Origin: Spirodela intermedia
Lineage: Eukaryota > Streptophyta > Magnoliopsida > Alismatales > Araceae
Direction: 5' to 3'
Length of the DNA: 64,000 nucleotides
Assembly (NCBI GenBank): GCA_902729315.2
Contig: LR746273.1
Location: 1,803,001-1,867,000 of the forward strand
In this document: positions 12,052-24,660 of the stretch, in pieces
How positions within the stretch are numbered: position 1 is the stretch's first letter
Layout: each line of letters opens with the position of its first letter
Position numbers and translations under genes: made by a program
Notes under the pieces: generated by a model
The model's input: the letters and a program-made list of their open reading frames with translations, nothing else
Database searches by the model: none
Told to the model about the DNA's origin: nothing

Positions 12052-14661
12052 GACACATGGAAAGAATCGTATGATAATTATTCGCAGGAGAAATGGATTC
12101 TGTTAGCATGGACCAGAATCTTTATATTTATACGTGAGTTTGAGCAAGACGACAGTCCTTCTGGACTTGTTTTTCTTTTCTGGAATATATTTTGATCTAA
12201 GTGGGAAATTTATTTTTCTTATGATGACTCGGAGAGATCTGGTTTGACCTGACACATTGAGGTTGTCCGGTCGTTGGTCAACATGTTACTCTTCTATTAG
12301 TCTCTCGTTACTCCCTCGTAGTTTCTCGTCACTCTTCTATAAACGTATGTAGATCATACATTTCTATTGTGATGATGCTTGGCTTATTTAATGAAAGTTT
12401 ACCTTGATTATGTTCACCTAAAGTACAATCGTCTTTGAACCATGAAGAAACAGCGTGCAATGTGCTTTCTATTGCAATAACGTCGCATGCTCTGGATGGG
12501 CTCCATGTTCAGGTCAGAGGGTTTGACCTTGAGTAATGGTTAGGTATCGAACGAAATTTACAACGATCAATCAATTTATTAACTAGGGGACAAGTCTAGT
12601 CTAACATAAGATGTTTTATCGAAACCTGAAAGCCGTTTACTGGCTGTCTTAGTCTCAACCATGAGGGCTTTTGTTCATTGGAATAGGTTAGCTAGTCTAA
12701 ATTTCCTCAGCTTTTCTATATACTTAAGCACTAGCCCGTTACCTGAGGAAAAGATGCCCAAGCTTTGGATGAGCTTTGCGATCTCTTATATGACCCATCG
12801 ATAGGCCAATTTTAACGTATTGTTGGGGAAATCTGCCCAAACCTAAGAACAAGTTACTTTTTACTAGAATTCTCGTTGTCAAGGGATCTAAAAAGCAATC
12901 CGGATAAGCAAAGACTTCTTGTGGTCTTTCCCTTGAACAGTCCCTAGACCCTTTACTAGTTGCTTAGGATACATTTAATGTTGCATATATGGATTTATAT
13001 TAGGTCCACTGTCTTAAACGGTTGCTGTTGGAGTTCTAATTCGTGATAATATTGTCAGAGGTAAATTTTGTAACCGTGTGAGAGTATTTTGGGAAATAGA
13101 TTGTAGGGTTACCACTCTAGTTAAGGAATGATAATGGTATCAATGAAGCCAGGGACGGTTTTCGGCCGTTCCTCCCCCCTGTCCTCCGTGACAGAGAAAA
13201 CTTTCAGTTCTTCCATCGCTCCCTCTCCTTCCTCTCAATCTTTGTTTCCGTCGTGGTCTCCTTTTTAATCCTAGTTTCAGACATGTCTCCTTAAATCTTA
13301 GTTTAAGACAGTTGTGCGTTCGTGTTCTATTTAGGTTTCTATTTATAAAAGGTTTTGCCTCAAATCACCACCATAGTGCAAAGAATCTACCTATCCTGAC
13401 TTGGATCGTAACTCAACAAACTCATTTCTGATTTTGACAGGAAAATTTGATCCCACATAATCTCCCCGATCCTGCAATTGTTTGATGTCTGAAGGCTTAG
13501 TGCAGGTATTTGTCGGCCATCACCACTCCTTGGCATGAGGGTTTATTTTTTCTTTTTTTTAACCAGAGCAAGTTTTATCGGTCTTAGAGAACAAAATTAG
13601 GTCCTCATGCAATTTGGTCTCTTAAGAATTAAATATATTCTAATTTGTACTGGTTAAGTGAATTTTTCTTCCGATCTTGGACTTGAAAACCTTGCAGTCT
13701 GAAAGATGATTGAAATTTGCAATCTGAAAGATGTGAAACCTTGTTCAGGCTTGGAGGTTGGATTACCCTCCACTCGCTCCTCCAACGTATCATCTTGTCG
13801 TCCCTCGTTGGGGCTGCCCCTCACACCCCCTTCCTCTTTGTCGGCCCTCTGTAACCTAACATCTACTATCACGAGCGGTCAGTCTATCCCACTCAGTACA
13901 TCGCCCATTCAGCACAGTGCCTCTTTGTGCTGCACCATGTTTCCCGCTTCCGTGGGTTTATCATGCCGAACCGTTACTTGCCCTGCTCACACGCGCCTAC
14001 ACATGTCTATGCTTGCGGCATCTCCAAAGTTCCTGAAACGCATCCATAAACCATCCATTCTCCCCGTTGTATTGTCTGCTTAGACCGCGAGTGCATCGCC
14101 ATGTCGACGCATGTAACTTTCGTGCGCCTGCTTCCACGGCGCGCCGCATTCATGACGACATATGGGGGCCTATATATGGTCAGATGCCGGCAGCAAGCTT
14201 AGCGAAAACCTTGTTCCTCCATTCTGGGGATGTCATGACTACCTCTTGAAGCTTATTTGAGGATAACAAGACCCGTAACTTGAGATGTAGTCAATCTGCT
14301 AAGTGCACGAATGCGTAGTCAAAAGTGTTCTACAAAATATCTTTTCAAGGTTATTATACACCTCCAATAAATCTTTTATCCGGACACCTAGAATAACATA
14401 TTTTGTTGTTGGCATCCTAGATGTTCTCGCTCAGATGGTCCTTATGTTCTCCTAAGAAGACAGAAGATGACTCAGATGAAACACGCAGAACGACGATGTA
14501 CCAATTATTGTAAACAGAATACACCTACTGCGGAGTAGGTCGCTCGTGAGTCACCACTTAGGGTTTTCTACCGTCCCATGACGAGACTAGGCTTATTTTG
14601 TTTCATCTTGTTGAGAGCAAAACTCTTATTTTGTTTGTTTCATGCACAAGGACTTTGCCTA

Positions 14662-15120
14662 TATTAGAGATAAAAGCCTAATATAAACTTAGCGCGGAAG
14701 TTAGACGACAAAAGTAAAATGAACAACTCATAACCAAAGACACAAGAATTTACATGGTTCAGACGTCAGCTTCCTACGTCCACGGGCAGTGATGAAAAGC
14801 TCCACTAGATGAAGTAGAAGTACAGAAGAGCACTCCTCATAACCCAGAATACACATCTCTAATCTTGGCCCTCAAAGAACACACTAGTCCCTCACTAACA
14901 AGTAGAGATCTCTGATCTTTCCCAACCTCTCTGGTACTCTCTAATCCCAACCTCTATTTATAGACCTCCTTGAGCTGCCTCAGAAAATATGCTTGGCGTT
15001 TCCTCCTTGAAGTTGAAACAGTTCGGTTGAACTGTTTCTTCCTTCTGGATTGGCCTCCCCATAATTGGACTGTTGAGGGGCGTGAGCAGCAGTCCACGTC
15101 TGATCCGTTTCGCACGTCTC

Positions 15121-15162
<42 letters not shown>

Positions 15163-15239
15163 GCATTAAATGCGGTTCTTCTCCGTTGCCCCGATGAGCT
15201 GACATAGACATGGCCACTTTATGAGCCACGTGCCCAACA
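14662..15239 (-). repeat. 3' LTR of the 14.7-19.6 kb copia element
   Basis: 578 bp. The outer end reads TATTAGAG where the other LTR has TGTTAGAG; the inner end is CAACA. It includes the (CT)n tract at 15125-15159 and a TATTTATAG promoter-like segment near 14955. Confidence 0.85.
15125..15159 (+). repeat. (TC)n microsatellite inside the copia 3' LTR
   Basis: 35-bp uninterrupted TC run. Confidence 0.97.
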
Positions 15240-15504
15240 ACCTCCCACTTCAGCTCATGAGGAAAATTGTCTTCATGATTCTCAAGGAGTATACATGCCG
15301 ATCAACTATCAACAAATCTCTTACTTATCTTTAAGTAGAGTCTTCGTCAACATATCTACTCTATTATCATTTGTGTGAATCTTTTTGATCTGTAATTCAC
15401 ATTGATATGCTTTGATTTCGAATGAAATGTTGGGTTCTTCCTCAAATGAATAACACTTTGACTATCACAAAAGATCACATATCTTCTTACATTAGTCCTG
15501 ATTC

Positions 15505-15780
15505 TCATGAGAATTTTTTCATCCATAGCATTTCGTTACAAACTTCTGTGACAATAATATATTTAGCCTCTATAGTTGACAAAGTAACATATTTTTGCAA
15601 CCTGAACTGCCATGACACAGCTCCCCCAGCAAAAGTAGCGACATAATCTGAAGTAAACTTCTGTATGTCAACATCTTTGGCCCTATCAGCATCTATATAT
15701 CCTACCAATATAGAGGCACCCTCTCCAAAGCTTAGACAAACTTTAGAGTTCTCTTTAAGATATCTAAATATCCGCTTCAT
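15505..15780 (-). pseudogene. Copia RNase H domain
   Basis: The frame shows the copia RNase H signature: an Asp-containing GYIDAD segment, then AVSW and a LSTIEAKY motif. Upstream frames (15787-16026) give the preceding RT-RNase H connection. Stops separate the blocks. Confidence 0.8.
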
Positions 15781-16026
15781 TGGTACTTAGTGATCTTTTC
15801 TTGGATTTATAAAAAAATTGCTAGCAACACCCACTACATATGTGATGTCTGATTTTGTACGTACCATTGCATTTACTAAACTCTCAACGACTGAAGCATA
15901 AGGTACTCTCTTCATCTTCTCCTTCTCCTTATCACTTGACATACTTTGTCTAGCACAAAGTTTAAAGTGATTTGCCAAAAGAGAACCACCAGGTTTTGCA
16001 TAGCTCATACCAAACTTATCCAGCAC

Positions 16027-16927
16027 CTTCTCTATATATTTTTCTTATGACAACTAAATCTTCTTGGTCTTCCTATCATGAAAAATCTACATACCAAGTA
16101 TCTGTTTTGTTGGTCTCATGTCCTTCATAGTAAATGACTTATTTAGCTCCTTCAACTTGCGAATTATTGACATATCTTTTCCAAAGATAAGCATATCATC
16201 AACATACAATAAGAGGTTCACAAAACTTTTATCAAGCTTCTAGATGTATGCGCAATTGTCTATAGAAATACGTTTGTATCTATTTTCAGTTATAAGTGAA
16301 TCAAACTTCTTGTACCACTATCTTAATGCTTGTTTTAATCCATACAAACTCTTCTTCAATTTGCGCACTAGATGTTATTTTCCTTCTATCTTGAAGCCTT
16401 CTAGTTGCTCAATGTAAATCTCTTCCTCCAAATCACCATGAAAGAGTGTTGTATTTACATCTAGCTGCTCAACCTCTAAGTCCATATTAGTAGCCATACC
16501 TAGAGCAACACGAATGGAAGACATTTTCACAACAAGAGAGAAAATTTCATCAAAATCAATACCTTACACTTGATTGAAACCTTCGACAACCAATCTAGCC
16601 TTGTACTTCAGCAATGAAGTTTGTTCTTGGGTCTTCATCCTGAAAACCCACTTGTTCTTCAATGCTTTCTTTCTCTTAGGTAGCTCCATAAGATCATATG
16701 TTTGGTTTTTCTGCAGTGCTTTCATTTCTTCATGCATAGCTGCTAACTATTCTTTGGTATACTCACTTTCTAGTACCTCATAGCATACTATATTCATCTT
16801 GTGGATACCTTTGTGAAGGTTGATACCATCTACTAGACCATCTAAGATAAGGCTCTATTGGGTAACTCTCTCCTTGTTCTGCTTCTTGTCTCGTAGATAA
16901 ATCTGCATCATCTTCAGCCTTTTTTTC
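16027..16927 (-). pseudogene. Copia reverse transcriptase region, frame-broken
   Basis: Between the RNase H and integrase frames the - strand translates, with interruptions, into copia RT. A palm segment resembling the LLYVDDMLI type is at about 16180-16220, and the family's conserved blocks occur in the expected order. No single long frame remains. Confidence 0.7.
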
Positions 16928-17273
16928 TTACAATTCTCCTCCTCCATCATAGTGCTCATGATGGACGACTTGGACATAATCTGCAAATACTTCTATAGAT
17001 TTTTTGACCACTAAAATCTTTTTTATATCTTCGCTACTCTGATCTTCAAAGAAGGTTACGTCTTGACTTTGGAACACCTTTTGTTTCACTAGATCCCATA
17101 ACTTGTAACCAAACTTGTCACATGGGTATCCAAGAAAAATACACTCCTTTGTCTTCCCATTCAATTTGGACCTTTCCATGTTAGGAAATGTGCGAATGCA
17201 CAACAACCAAACACTTTTAAGTGTTTGTTGGAAACATCTTTTCCTTTCTATATATTATCTGTAATATTTCCAT

Positions 17274-17711
17274 CTAAAAACATACATGGAGAATGTTTAT
17301 GAGATCAATAGTTGTCCTCAATGCCTCATCCCAAAATCTTTTGGGTAATTTGCCATGTGAAAGCATACTCTTGATCTTCTCCATAATGGTGCAATTCATC
17401 CTCTCCGCAAAAGCATTGTGTTGAGGAGTGCTTGGGATTGTCATCTCATGAATAATACATTGCTGCCTACAATATTCATCAAACAAGCCCATATATTCAC
17501 CACTATTATCAAATCTTATGCATTTCAACCTTTTATCAGTCTCTCTTTCTACCTTGACATATAACTCCTTGAAGACATCAACAACTTGATCTTTAGTCTT
17601 CAAAGAATATGTCCAAACTTTCTTGGAATGGTCATCAATGAAAGTGACAAAATATAATGCATCACTAATGCCATGACTGTCAATAGCACCACGAGCAGTC
17701 TTCGTCCACAA
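17274..17711 (-). pseudogene. Copia integrase core (rve) fragment
   Basis: 145-aa open frame with the DDE integrase pattern: FIDDHSKKVW (first Asp), RFDNSGEY (second Asp) and HNAFAERMN (Glu), plus the KLPKRFWDEA block. A further integrase C-terminal frame lies at 16928-17206 (FLGYPCDKFGYKLWD). The frame is open but cut off from RT and protease by stops. Confidence 0.85.
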
Positions 17712-18033
17712 TGGACCACAAACATTTGTATAGACTTACTTCAAAACATTGTTTTCTAAACAAAGGTGAACTAGAAAAAGAAACTCTATGTTATTTGCCA
17801 GCCAAACAATCAATTCATGGGTTCAAACGAATATCTTTGAACTTTGGTAGGACTTCTTTCCTTGAGGAAGCTTGCAATCCCTTCTCACTCATGTCCTAAC
17901 CTTTTATGCCACAACTCCATACTTGGATCTTTTTTTATAGTATTTATCTGATCATCACAGCCTACAATTTACATTCTGTATAAGGTATTGTACTTCTTTC
18001 TAGAAGCTACAATAAGTAAACCCTTGTAATCTT

Positions 18034-18579
18034 CTAGTTGCCTGCACCAAACTTTCCATGAAAGCTATCGTCATCAAGTATTCCAACTAAAATTAAATTC
18101 AGCTTTAAACCTGCCACTTGTTTCACATTCTTCAGCACTAATTCATAGCCAAGATTAGTCCTAATATGGACATCACTGATGCCAATGATGTTTGCTGTCC
18201 CTTTGTTGCCCATCTTAACAATGTCCAAGTTTCCAAATTTGTACTTGACAAAGGACTCCCTCCTAGGTACACCATGATAAGAGGCTCTTGTATCAATGAT
18301 TCATTCTGAATCTTTACTAACACAAGAAAAAGTCTCATCAATAGTAGACAAAATTAAGTAATCACCACTTCGAACAGTGGCCACAGTGTTCCCTTTTGAT
18401 TCTTCATTGTCTACTTCTTTTCCTTTTCTTGTTCTTGTTGGGCTGCTTGAATTTATTCTTGAACTGTCATTTTTCAGCAGTTGTAAAAAATGATCTCCTT
18501 TTTTGATTTTGACTTCTACCTTTGGAGTAACTTTCATCTGACTACCCTCTATTTTTTGTGACGAGTGCTTATGCTTCAC
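18034..18579 (-). pseudogene. Copia protease and gag C-terminal region, broken
   Basis: Overlapping frames show an aspartic-protease-like DTRAS segment near 18290 followed by the characteristic GNKGTANIIGI stretch. 18580-19170 holds poorly preserved gag. Confidence 0.65.
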
Positions 18580-19173
18580 TATGAGAACTACTTGAGTTTT
18601 TCCATCTCAACTCCTCATTGAGTAAGCTACTTGTTACTTGACTCATGATGACAACACCATCTGGTGCAGAATTGATGAGAGAAACCACCAACATCTCCAA
18701 CTATCTGGCAACGAACTGAGAAGTAAAAAAGCTTGCAACTCATCATCAAGACACATCTTCATAGATGTTAACTAGTTAATAATACTCTACATTTCATTCA
18801 AATCCTCAGTAATAAAAGATCCCCCCTTATACTTCAGATTCACGAGCTTCTTGATCAAGTGTTACCTGTTGTCTTTCTCTTGTAAAGACTTTCTAATTTC
18901 TTCCAAAGAGAATGTGCAGAGTTCTCAATGGATATGTGGTGAAAAACAATATCATCAAGCCATTGCCTAATGAAGCCCATGGTCTTCTGATCTAGCCTTT
19001 CCAATCATCAACTGATGTCACCTCTAGTTTTGTACTATCTCTTTCCAAGGGTCTATATAGGTCCTTGCAATACAAGAGATCTTTCATTCTTAGTTCTTAT
19101 ATTGTCCAATTGTCCTCATTCAAACTGATCATGCGAGAAATATTTGTCTCCATAGTCACTAACAAGAACCACA

Positions 19174-19187
19174 GCTCTGATACCACT
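19174..19187 (-). other. Primer-binding site (tRNA-iMet) of the copia element
   Basis: Minus-strand AGTGGTATCAGAGC directly abuts the 5' LTR. Confidence 0.85.
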
Positions 19188-19571
19188 TGTTAGAGATAAA
19201 AGTTCAATATAGACTTAAAGCAGAAGTCAGAAGACAAAATTAAAATGAACAACTCACAACCGAAGACACAAGAATTTATGTGATTTCGAGGTCAGCCACT
19301 TATATCTATGGGCAATAATGAAAAGCTCCACTAGATGAAGTAGAAGTATAGAAGGGCACTCCCTAAAACTCAGAATATAGATCTCTAATCTTGGCCCTAA
19401 AGAACTCACTAGTGCCTCACTAACAAGTAGAGATCTCTCTGATGGGAACCCTTTCCCAACCTCTCTGGTACTCTCTAGCCACTTGTGCTATGAGATGAGA
19501 AGAGATGGCCTCTATTTATAAACCTCCTTGAGCTGCCTCGGGAAAACTGTGCCTACCATTTCCTCCTCGAA
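19188..19571 (-). repeat. Truncated 5' LTR of the copia element
   Basis: Matches the 14662-15239 LTR from TGTTAGAG for about 384 bp, then stops abruptly inside the MiAMP1-like copy 2 sequence. The (CT)n part and the end of the LTR are missing. Confidence 0.82.
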
Positions 19572-19860
19572 GCTGCTCCGCCACATGAAGGGGTTGGAGC
19601 CCCCAGTGCTGCATCGGAATCTAGAGTGAGGGAGCCTGGTGCAGCCGGGGTGATTGTAGTCAGTGGCCGTCTGCCCATGGAACACTAACTCATAGCCATG
19701 GGGAAGATTGATGGTGGGGCAGCCGCAGGCGTTATACTGCTCGTCGTGGTTGTTATAACCTGGTCCCACCCACACCGTCAAGTAGCTCGCTGTTGCTAGG
19801 GTGCCATGGTGGCCAGAAGCATGACGATCGTGAGGGGGGGGGGGCAGTGGTCGTTGCCAT
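19571..19860 (-). pseudogene. MiAMP1-like antimicrobial peptide pseudogene, copy 2
   Basis: From 19781 downward, the - strand encodes most of a mature MiAMP1-like domain: TVWVGPGYNN, a CGC pair, a YELVFHGQTA segment, HPGC and NPFMW. This is a small secreted beta-barrel peptide held by three disulphides. The likely ancestral ATG is 19858-19860, about 109 bp below a TATATATA box. The hydrophobic signal-peptide stretch is out of frame with both the ATG and the mature part, because of an 11-base C run (about 19834-19844) and a second shift near 19800. The first family cysteine is Tyr here (GPGY). The last few codons are replaced by the copia LTR. It is therefore broken at both ends. Confidence 0.8.
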
Positions 19861-19968
19861 CACCTGAGAGGGCGGAGGACGGTGCTGGCGGCAATGACCC
19901 CAAAAGCGAACGTTGAAGAACCGATTGCTGATGACTCGCGATGTGCACATAGGCTAATGCGACGGTAC

Positions 19969-19976
19969 TATATATA
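19969..19976 (-). promoter_or_regulatory. TATA box of MiAMP1-like copy 2
   Basis: TATATATA, within a palindromic CTATATATAG, lies 109 bp upstream of the inferred ancestral ATG. Copy 4 has a TATA box at nearly the same distance (113 bp). Confidence 0.6.
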
Positions 19977-20100
19977 GGCGGCTTTTACCTTCTACGGCCC
20001 GAGTTATCGGGTTTGATGTGTTCCACATTTGCGTCATCATCAGCCGTTAGAGCTTCATTTCCATCATCAGCTCGTCGCGCCACACCCCCTACATGTTGAA

Positions 20101-21269
20101 GTCCATATAAACCGCGTCCCTAAGACACGATGACTTTTTTACATGGCAGAAAGACCTGTTGAGATTTGCGTCCTCGTGACCCTGAGTCAAACCCACCATC
20201 ATCCGCCAGAGCACCGACGCATCCCAAGTACGTATCCTATGTGTTTAAGTTACTGAGCAAAAGTCACAACAAATTACTCAACTCAGAGTTTATATATTTC
20301 CACGCTGTAGAAAGTGAGAAAATTTGGCTTTTATTCACTCCCCTCATTTGCATCATCGTGTACCTAAGTCAATGAGCCGTGCTCCACCATTAAACCTCCA
20401 GCTCATTCAACTCGATTTAGGGATACGTTTCTCGTTTTCTTCGCTTGGCGGAGAGAAATGTAAAGTGGAACGTGCCAACACTGGCGTCATGCTCTTAAGT
20501 CAAAGCGCTATACTTTGACGTTAGATCGTCAGCTTATCCTAACCCCTTTTAGGATGTGACACCTCTGGAATTTTATCTTTGTGCATAGGTGCCAATAAAC
20601 CACGATTTGGGAATACGTGTTCGTCCTTTCACTTCCGCCCTGCCCTTAAAATTTTTCTAGAACACGATTTAATCCTCCCAGGTTCAGGGAAATATTCTTT
20701 AAAATATTATGTTTGATTTGATTTGTCTTTAGGAGATTTTGTTTGATTTGTCTAAAGGCAACATTATCATGTCATTAGTAAATTAAATACATTTATTTAT
20801 TAAAAAAATATTCCAATCAATGTATACGCTGTCATTGAGGTATATAAAATTAATATGTTTGATAATATGCTGAATTTTAGAGAATAAATTAATAATTCTG
20901 AAAATAAATTAGTTAATTATTTTGAAAAATGTTTTTTTCAGACATTTAGAGATCGTGTTCCACATTGTGACTTCACGAAAGAAAAATTACACTGAAAACA
21001 ATCAATAATTTTCCAAAAAATTATTCTAGCTCAGCACAACATAGTCTCGGTAATCATAGTCGGGGGTTTGGGGGGCGGGGGGGGGGGGGGGAGAGAGAGA
21101 GGTAGAATATGTGGCATCTCATGGTCCATTTAGAAAAATTAAACACTTTGGATAAAGAGCTCATAGAATTGAAGTCGATCAACTCACGAAACTCATCTTC
21201 AAATTGATCTATGCTCTCGTCGACTCTTATCATGTCTTATTCCAAACTGATGGCCTGTTCTATCGAACG
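20101..21269. other. Intergenic DNA between duplication units
   Basis: No gene recognised. It becomes AT-rich after 20650 and ends in a G-rich tract. Confidence 0.55.
21077..21102 (+). repeat. G15 homopolymer followed by (GA)n
   Basis: A run of 15 G at 21077-21091 passes directly into GA repeats. It is a likely site of sequencing or assembly length error. Confidence 0.9.
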
Positions 21270-21429
21270 AAAACAAATGAACTGAGAAGTACCCACTCCA
21301 TACCTATCAACATGCACTGAAAATATCCCACTCTATTGCTCAGACCAAGTCGCATGAAATGAGTCAATTCCATGTTGTCTTCTAGATGTTTATCTATAGA
21401 TTTTGACGGCGGAAGCATTCAAATGTTGA

Positions 21430-21800
21430 AACAGATTTGCGGGAGAACGGACTGGCTTCGCATCAAGATTCTCGTCCTCCCGGGGGAGTACTTCCCAACC
21501 GGCCGCGCACTGCTCCCCTGCAGCCCGGCTGGTTGTAGAGAGCAACTTCCAGACCACCATAAACGAGCGGCTACGCGCCGTAAAGAATGACGGCGGAGCA
21601 GCAGAGGTTCATACCGCGTTGGGCCGGGTTGCGGCGACAGGGACCTTCCTACATGATCATGTGGGAACAGGAGCCGCTCGTTCATGGTGCTTGGCATCAC
21701 CAAGGTGTCGGCGCTGAGCAGGAGCACCAGGACTGCAAGTACTATGGTGGTGGCTGTTGTCGGAGGTGGAGGAAGTTTGGGGCATGGGAGCGGTGAGGAG
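21430..21800 (-). pseudogene. MiAMP1-like antimicrobial peptide pseudogene, copy 3
   Basis: The - strand contains a hydrophobic signal-like stretch (TTIVLAVLVLLLSADT, about 21700-21760). After a frame change it gives an EGP segment, a LCCS segment, and VALYNQPGC followed by RGAV, which aligns with the central part of copy 4. In-frame stops and at least one frameshift separate the parts, and the C-terminal Cys-containing tail is not recognisable. It sits at the same place in unit B as copy 1 in unit A. Confidence 0.65.
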
Positions 21801-24660
21801 CTTAGAGACGACTGGATTGGTTTGTCTGGGCCTGATGAGAAGGCCTTTGCACTTCTGGACCCATTTTGTAGAAAAACAGTGGCTGGTGTATTCTTCATGT
21901 TGATGAGTACATTTTTGTGTTTAGCTCAACGAACAGCTCTCGGCGGATGCATGGAGTTAGTGCCCTCAGTAGGGGTTAGGGGGTAACTGTCACAAATTGA
22001 GGACGGGTTTGTCTTTTCTCCGATTGATGGGAAGCATTCTTGTCCTTAGACCATGTATACAAACTATAATCTCAGTGAGGCTTGGATAGAGAAGAAAACT
22101 TGGTACTTCTTTCGTAGGAAGTAGGATTCATTTTGTGGTTTTTCCCTTGTTAGACTATCCACGTATATTGATGACTACTATGATGCTTTGCTGTTCTCTC
22201 GTTGTCATGTATTACTCTAGTTTGACGTTTGTTGATACGGGTATTTAGTGCTTCCAGTGTAGAGACAGATCTGGGTGGTACCCCATCTTTTTCGATCAAT
22301 TATGAGAAAGAGAGGGAGAGAGAGACTTGTTTCTCTTTGTAGAAATAATGTTCATAAAAATACGTAAAACACCTGATGATGACTCGGATAAATATCTGAT
22401 TTGATGCAACCCGTTGAGTCTGTTCCGTTGTCGTTAGCGTCTTACTCTTCTAGTGCCTTCTTATTTGTTCCCTCAGTCCCCGTGGGCTCTTTCGTGATTT
22501 AGATCAATAACATGTCGAGTAGATATTATAATGAGGTGATCTGTGTTTTTTTTAATGACGATTTTCCCGGGAAATGTAAGGTCTCGTGATCCGGATACGC
22601 TCAAATCAAGATTAGAAGGTGTGACCTTGAGAATAAATTGTAAGTCTACAGCGAAAATTACGGCTGGTCATAGACATCAAGGAATCGATGAAGCGACAGT
22701 ATAATCTTATTTAACGTTTGACATGAAAGCTTGAAACGCCGTTCATTTTCCTCCACCTCTTTGTCATCCTTAATTGGTCTTGTCGCCTGTTGGGACATTC
22801 TCCATACTTGAGTTTGTCGATTCTTGTACTTGACCTATTGATTCTCGCAATACATGTCCTTGGGGAAATCTTCTAGAATCTAAGAATTAACCTTTTTCCA
22901 TACGTTTCTCATAATCAAGATGTAAAAGAAAAGGTCACCCATGGATCACACATTGGAAATCACTCGCAATTAATGGACAATGAAAAACAAGAGAGAAAAG
23001 AACACATTAAAGCGAATATGAATCTTATAAGACGAACTCCAACATGAGAGAATAACGTTTACTCACTAGAATTATTGGGATCTATATTGCACCGAGTCCC
23101 TCTCTCCTCCACAAGGAAGCACGCTCGCTTCTGATTGGCAACGACTTTCTTCACTAACTCCAGGCCCTTACATGAGATTCGACTTGATACATTTTGCCAG
23201 TAGAGAAAGATGCCGACCATATAATAGCGCTTTATAATAACTTGGATTCGAGGGCACCTAGCCATTAAACACTAACAACTCTATCACAAAGCTCAAGCCG
23301 AAATAAGACTCATTGCAGCACTTGTGCTGTCACTGTGCATCGACATGAATGAATTCCAGGCCTTGTAAAAGCCATATTCATGGGTGAATACTTAACAAGG
23401 TTTTTCTCATGAACCACATTTTTACTCATGTATTGGATGATTAATTTATATTCATTGTTTCACATATAGATAATGTCAAATCAACTGCAAGATAGGAGCA
23501 GTCCTTCGCATATGTATCGTGCACATCCCTATTTAAGAGGGGTGCAGCCTCAAATTACCATCAGAGTGAAAAGAATTGGCCGATCATGGTTTAGAGCAAA
23601 AAAACACACCCATATATAATTTTTTAGAGGAAATTCTACACCACCAATGTTGACATCGTTTCACTTTGTAGAGTGCAGTGACGTATCGTGATGGCTATAA
23701 TAAGATTAATAATGCTTGGAGTCACGACCCGATACCCAGAGTTCCTAGCCATTGTCACGAACCGTTGTTCATCTGGCACTGTTGACGAACAAAATCAGTA
23801 TATGCTACAAATATTCATGTACACACTTTTTTAGTTTTCTTGAAACGAGATCGGGGGATATGGCAGATCTGATCAGTATGCTACGTGCCTCCATCAACTC
23901 AGTGTTTGATTTGATGGTCCTGCTTTTGTGAGGACTGGGTTTTCACCTCGTTCAGGCCCACTACCAGATGACGACACATCCTCTACGCACTCTTTTAATA
24001 CGGTCATTCACCCAGGTCATGATGAGGTGAAATAAATAAAATTATACGTAGACGGTAACTTTCCCCTCATAAACGAAAAATTTAAAGAGACAATGAAATG
24101 GGAGACCCCATACTTTAAACCGTGCCATTTTTGTTGGTTGTTGGCTTCAAAATTAGATCCTCATGCAATTTGATCTCCGAATATATATCAGTCCCCACGA
24201 AATTTTAGGCCCGAAGGATCAAGGATACCATAAAATTTAGGTGCGTCAATTAACGAGGTAACCCTAGAACTTATATCTGACCATTTTCTTCCCAATCTCA
24301 GACATCAAAGTTACCTATGCATGAAAATCAGCAGTGCGAAAAGTTTGAGACTTTGGTCTCGATTGGGACCCAGGTTACCCATCGAAGAGCTTCCCAAAGC
24401 TTCTTAGTAATGATAGCCGTAGGTCCAAATATAGCACAGATGAACAACAAAGAAGAGAGACGAGAGCACAGATTAACAACAAAGCAGACAATGATATACT
24501 GATTAACATAAGCAGAATACAACTCACGAAGTTACTGACATCACATCAGCCGTGAAGTAGGTTGCTCACGCGTCTCCTCGTTGGGTTTTCTGCCATCCCA
24601 CGAGTACACTAGGCTTACTTGGTTTCATCTTATTAACAACAAGACGCTTACTTCAGTAAG

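Larger units (their letters stand above)
11120..14661. repeat. Segmental duplication, unit A (continues at 19572-20100)
   Basis: Blocks here recur in the same order about 10 kb downstream. 11210-11330 matches 21290-21400, 12220-12310 matches 22375-22470, 13340-13400 matches 23520-23580, 13590-13620 matches 24140-24170, and 14520-14640 matches 24540-24640. The unit holds one MiAMP1-like pseudogene at its left end and a second at its right end. The right end is separated from the rest by the copia element at 14662-19571. Confidence 0.75.
14662..19571 (-). mobile_element. Ty1/copia retrotransposon, defective (Tork/TNT1-like organisation)
   Basis: The - strand shows the order gag, protease, integrase, RT, RNase H (from high to low coordinate), flanked by related LTRs at 14662-15239 and 19188-19571. 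The primer-binding site complementary to initiator tRNA-Met (AGTGGTATCAGAGC) lies at 19174-19187, next to the 5' LTR. A purine-rich tract (GAAGTGGGAGGT) precedes the 3' LTR. The reading frames carry stops and frameshifts, and the 5' LTR is truncated at the MiAMP1-like copy 2, with which it is fused. Domain frames are listed separately. The element sits inside duplication unit A and so arrived after, or independently of, the duplication. Confidence 0.88.

Noticed and set aside
13654-14249. Overlapping + and - frames in duplication unit A
   Set aside because: Not conserved as frames in unit B and without recognisable domains.
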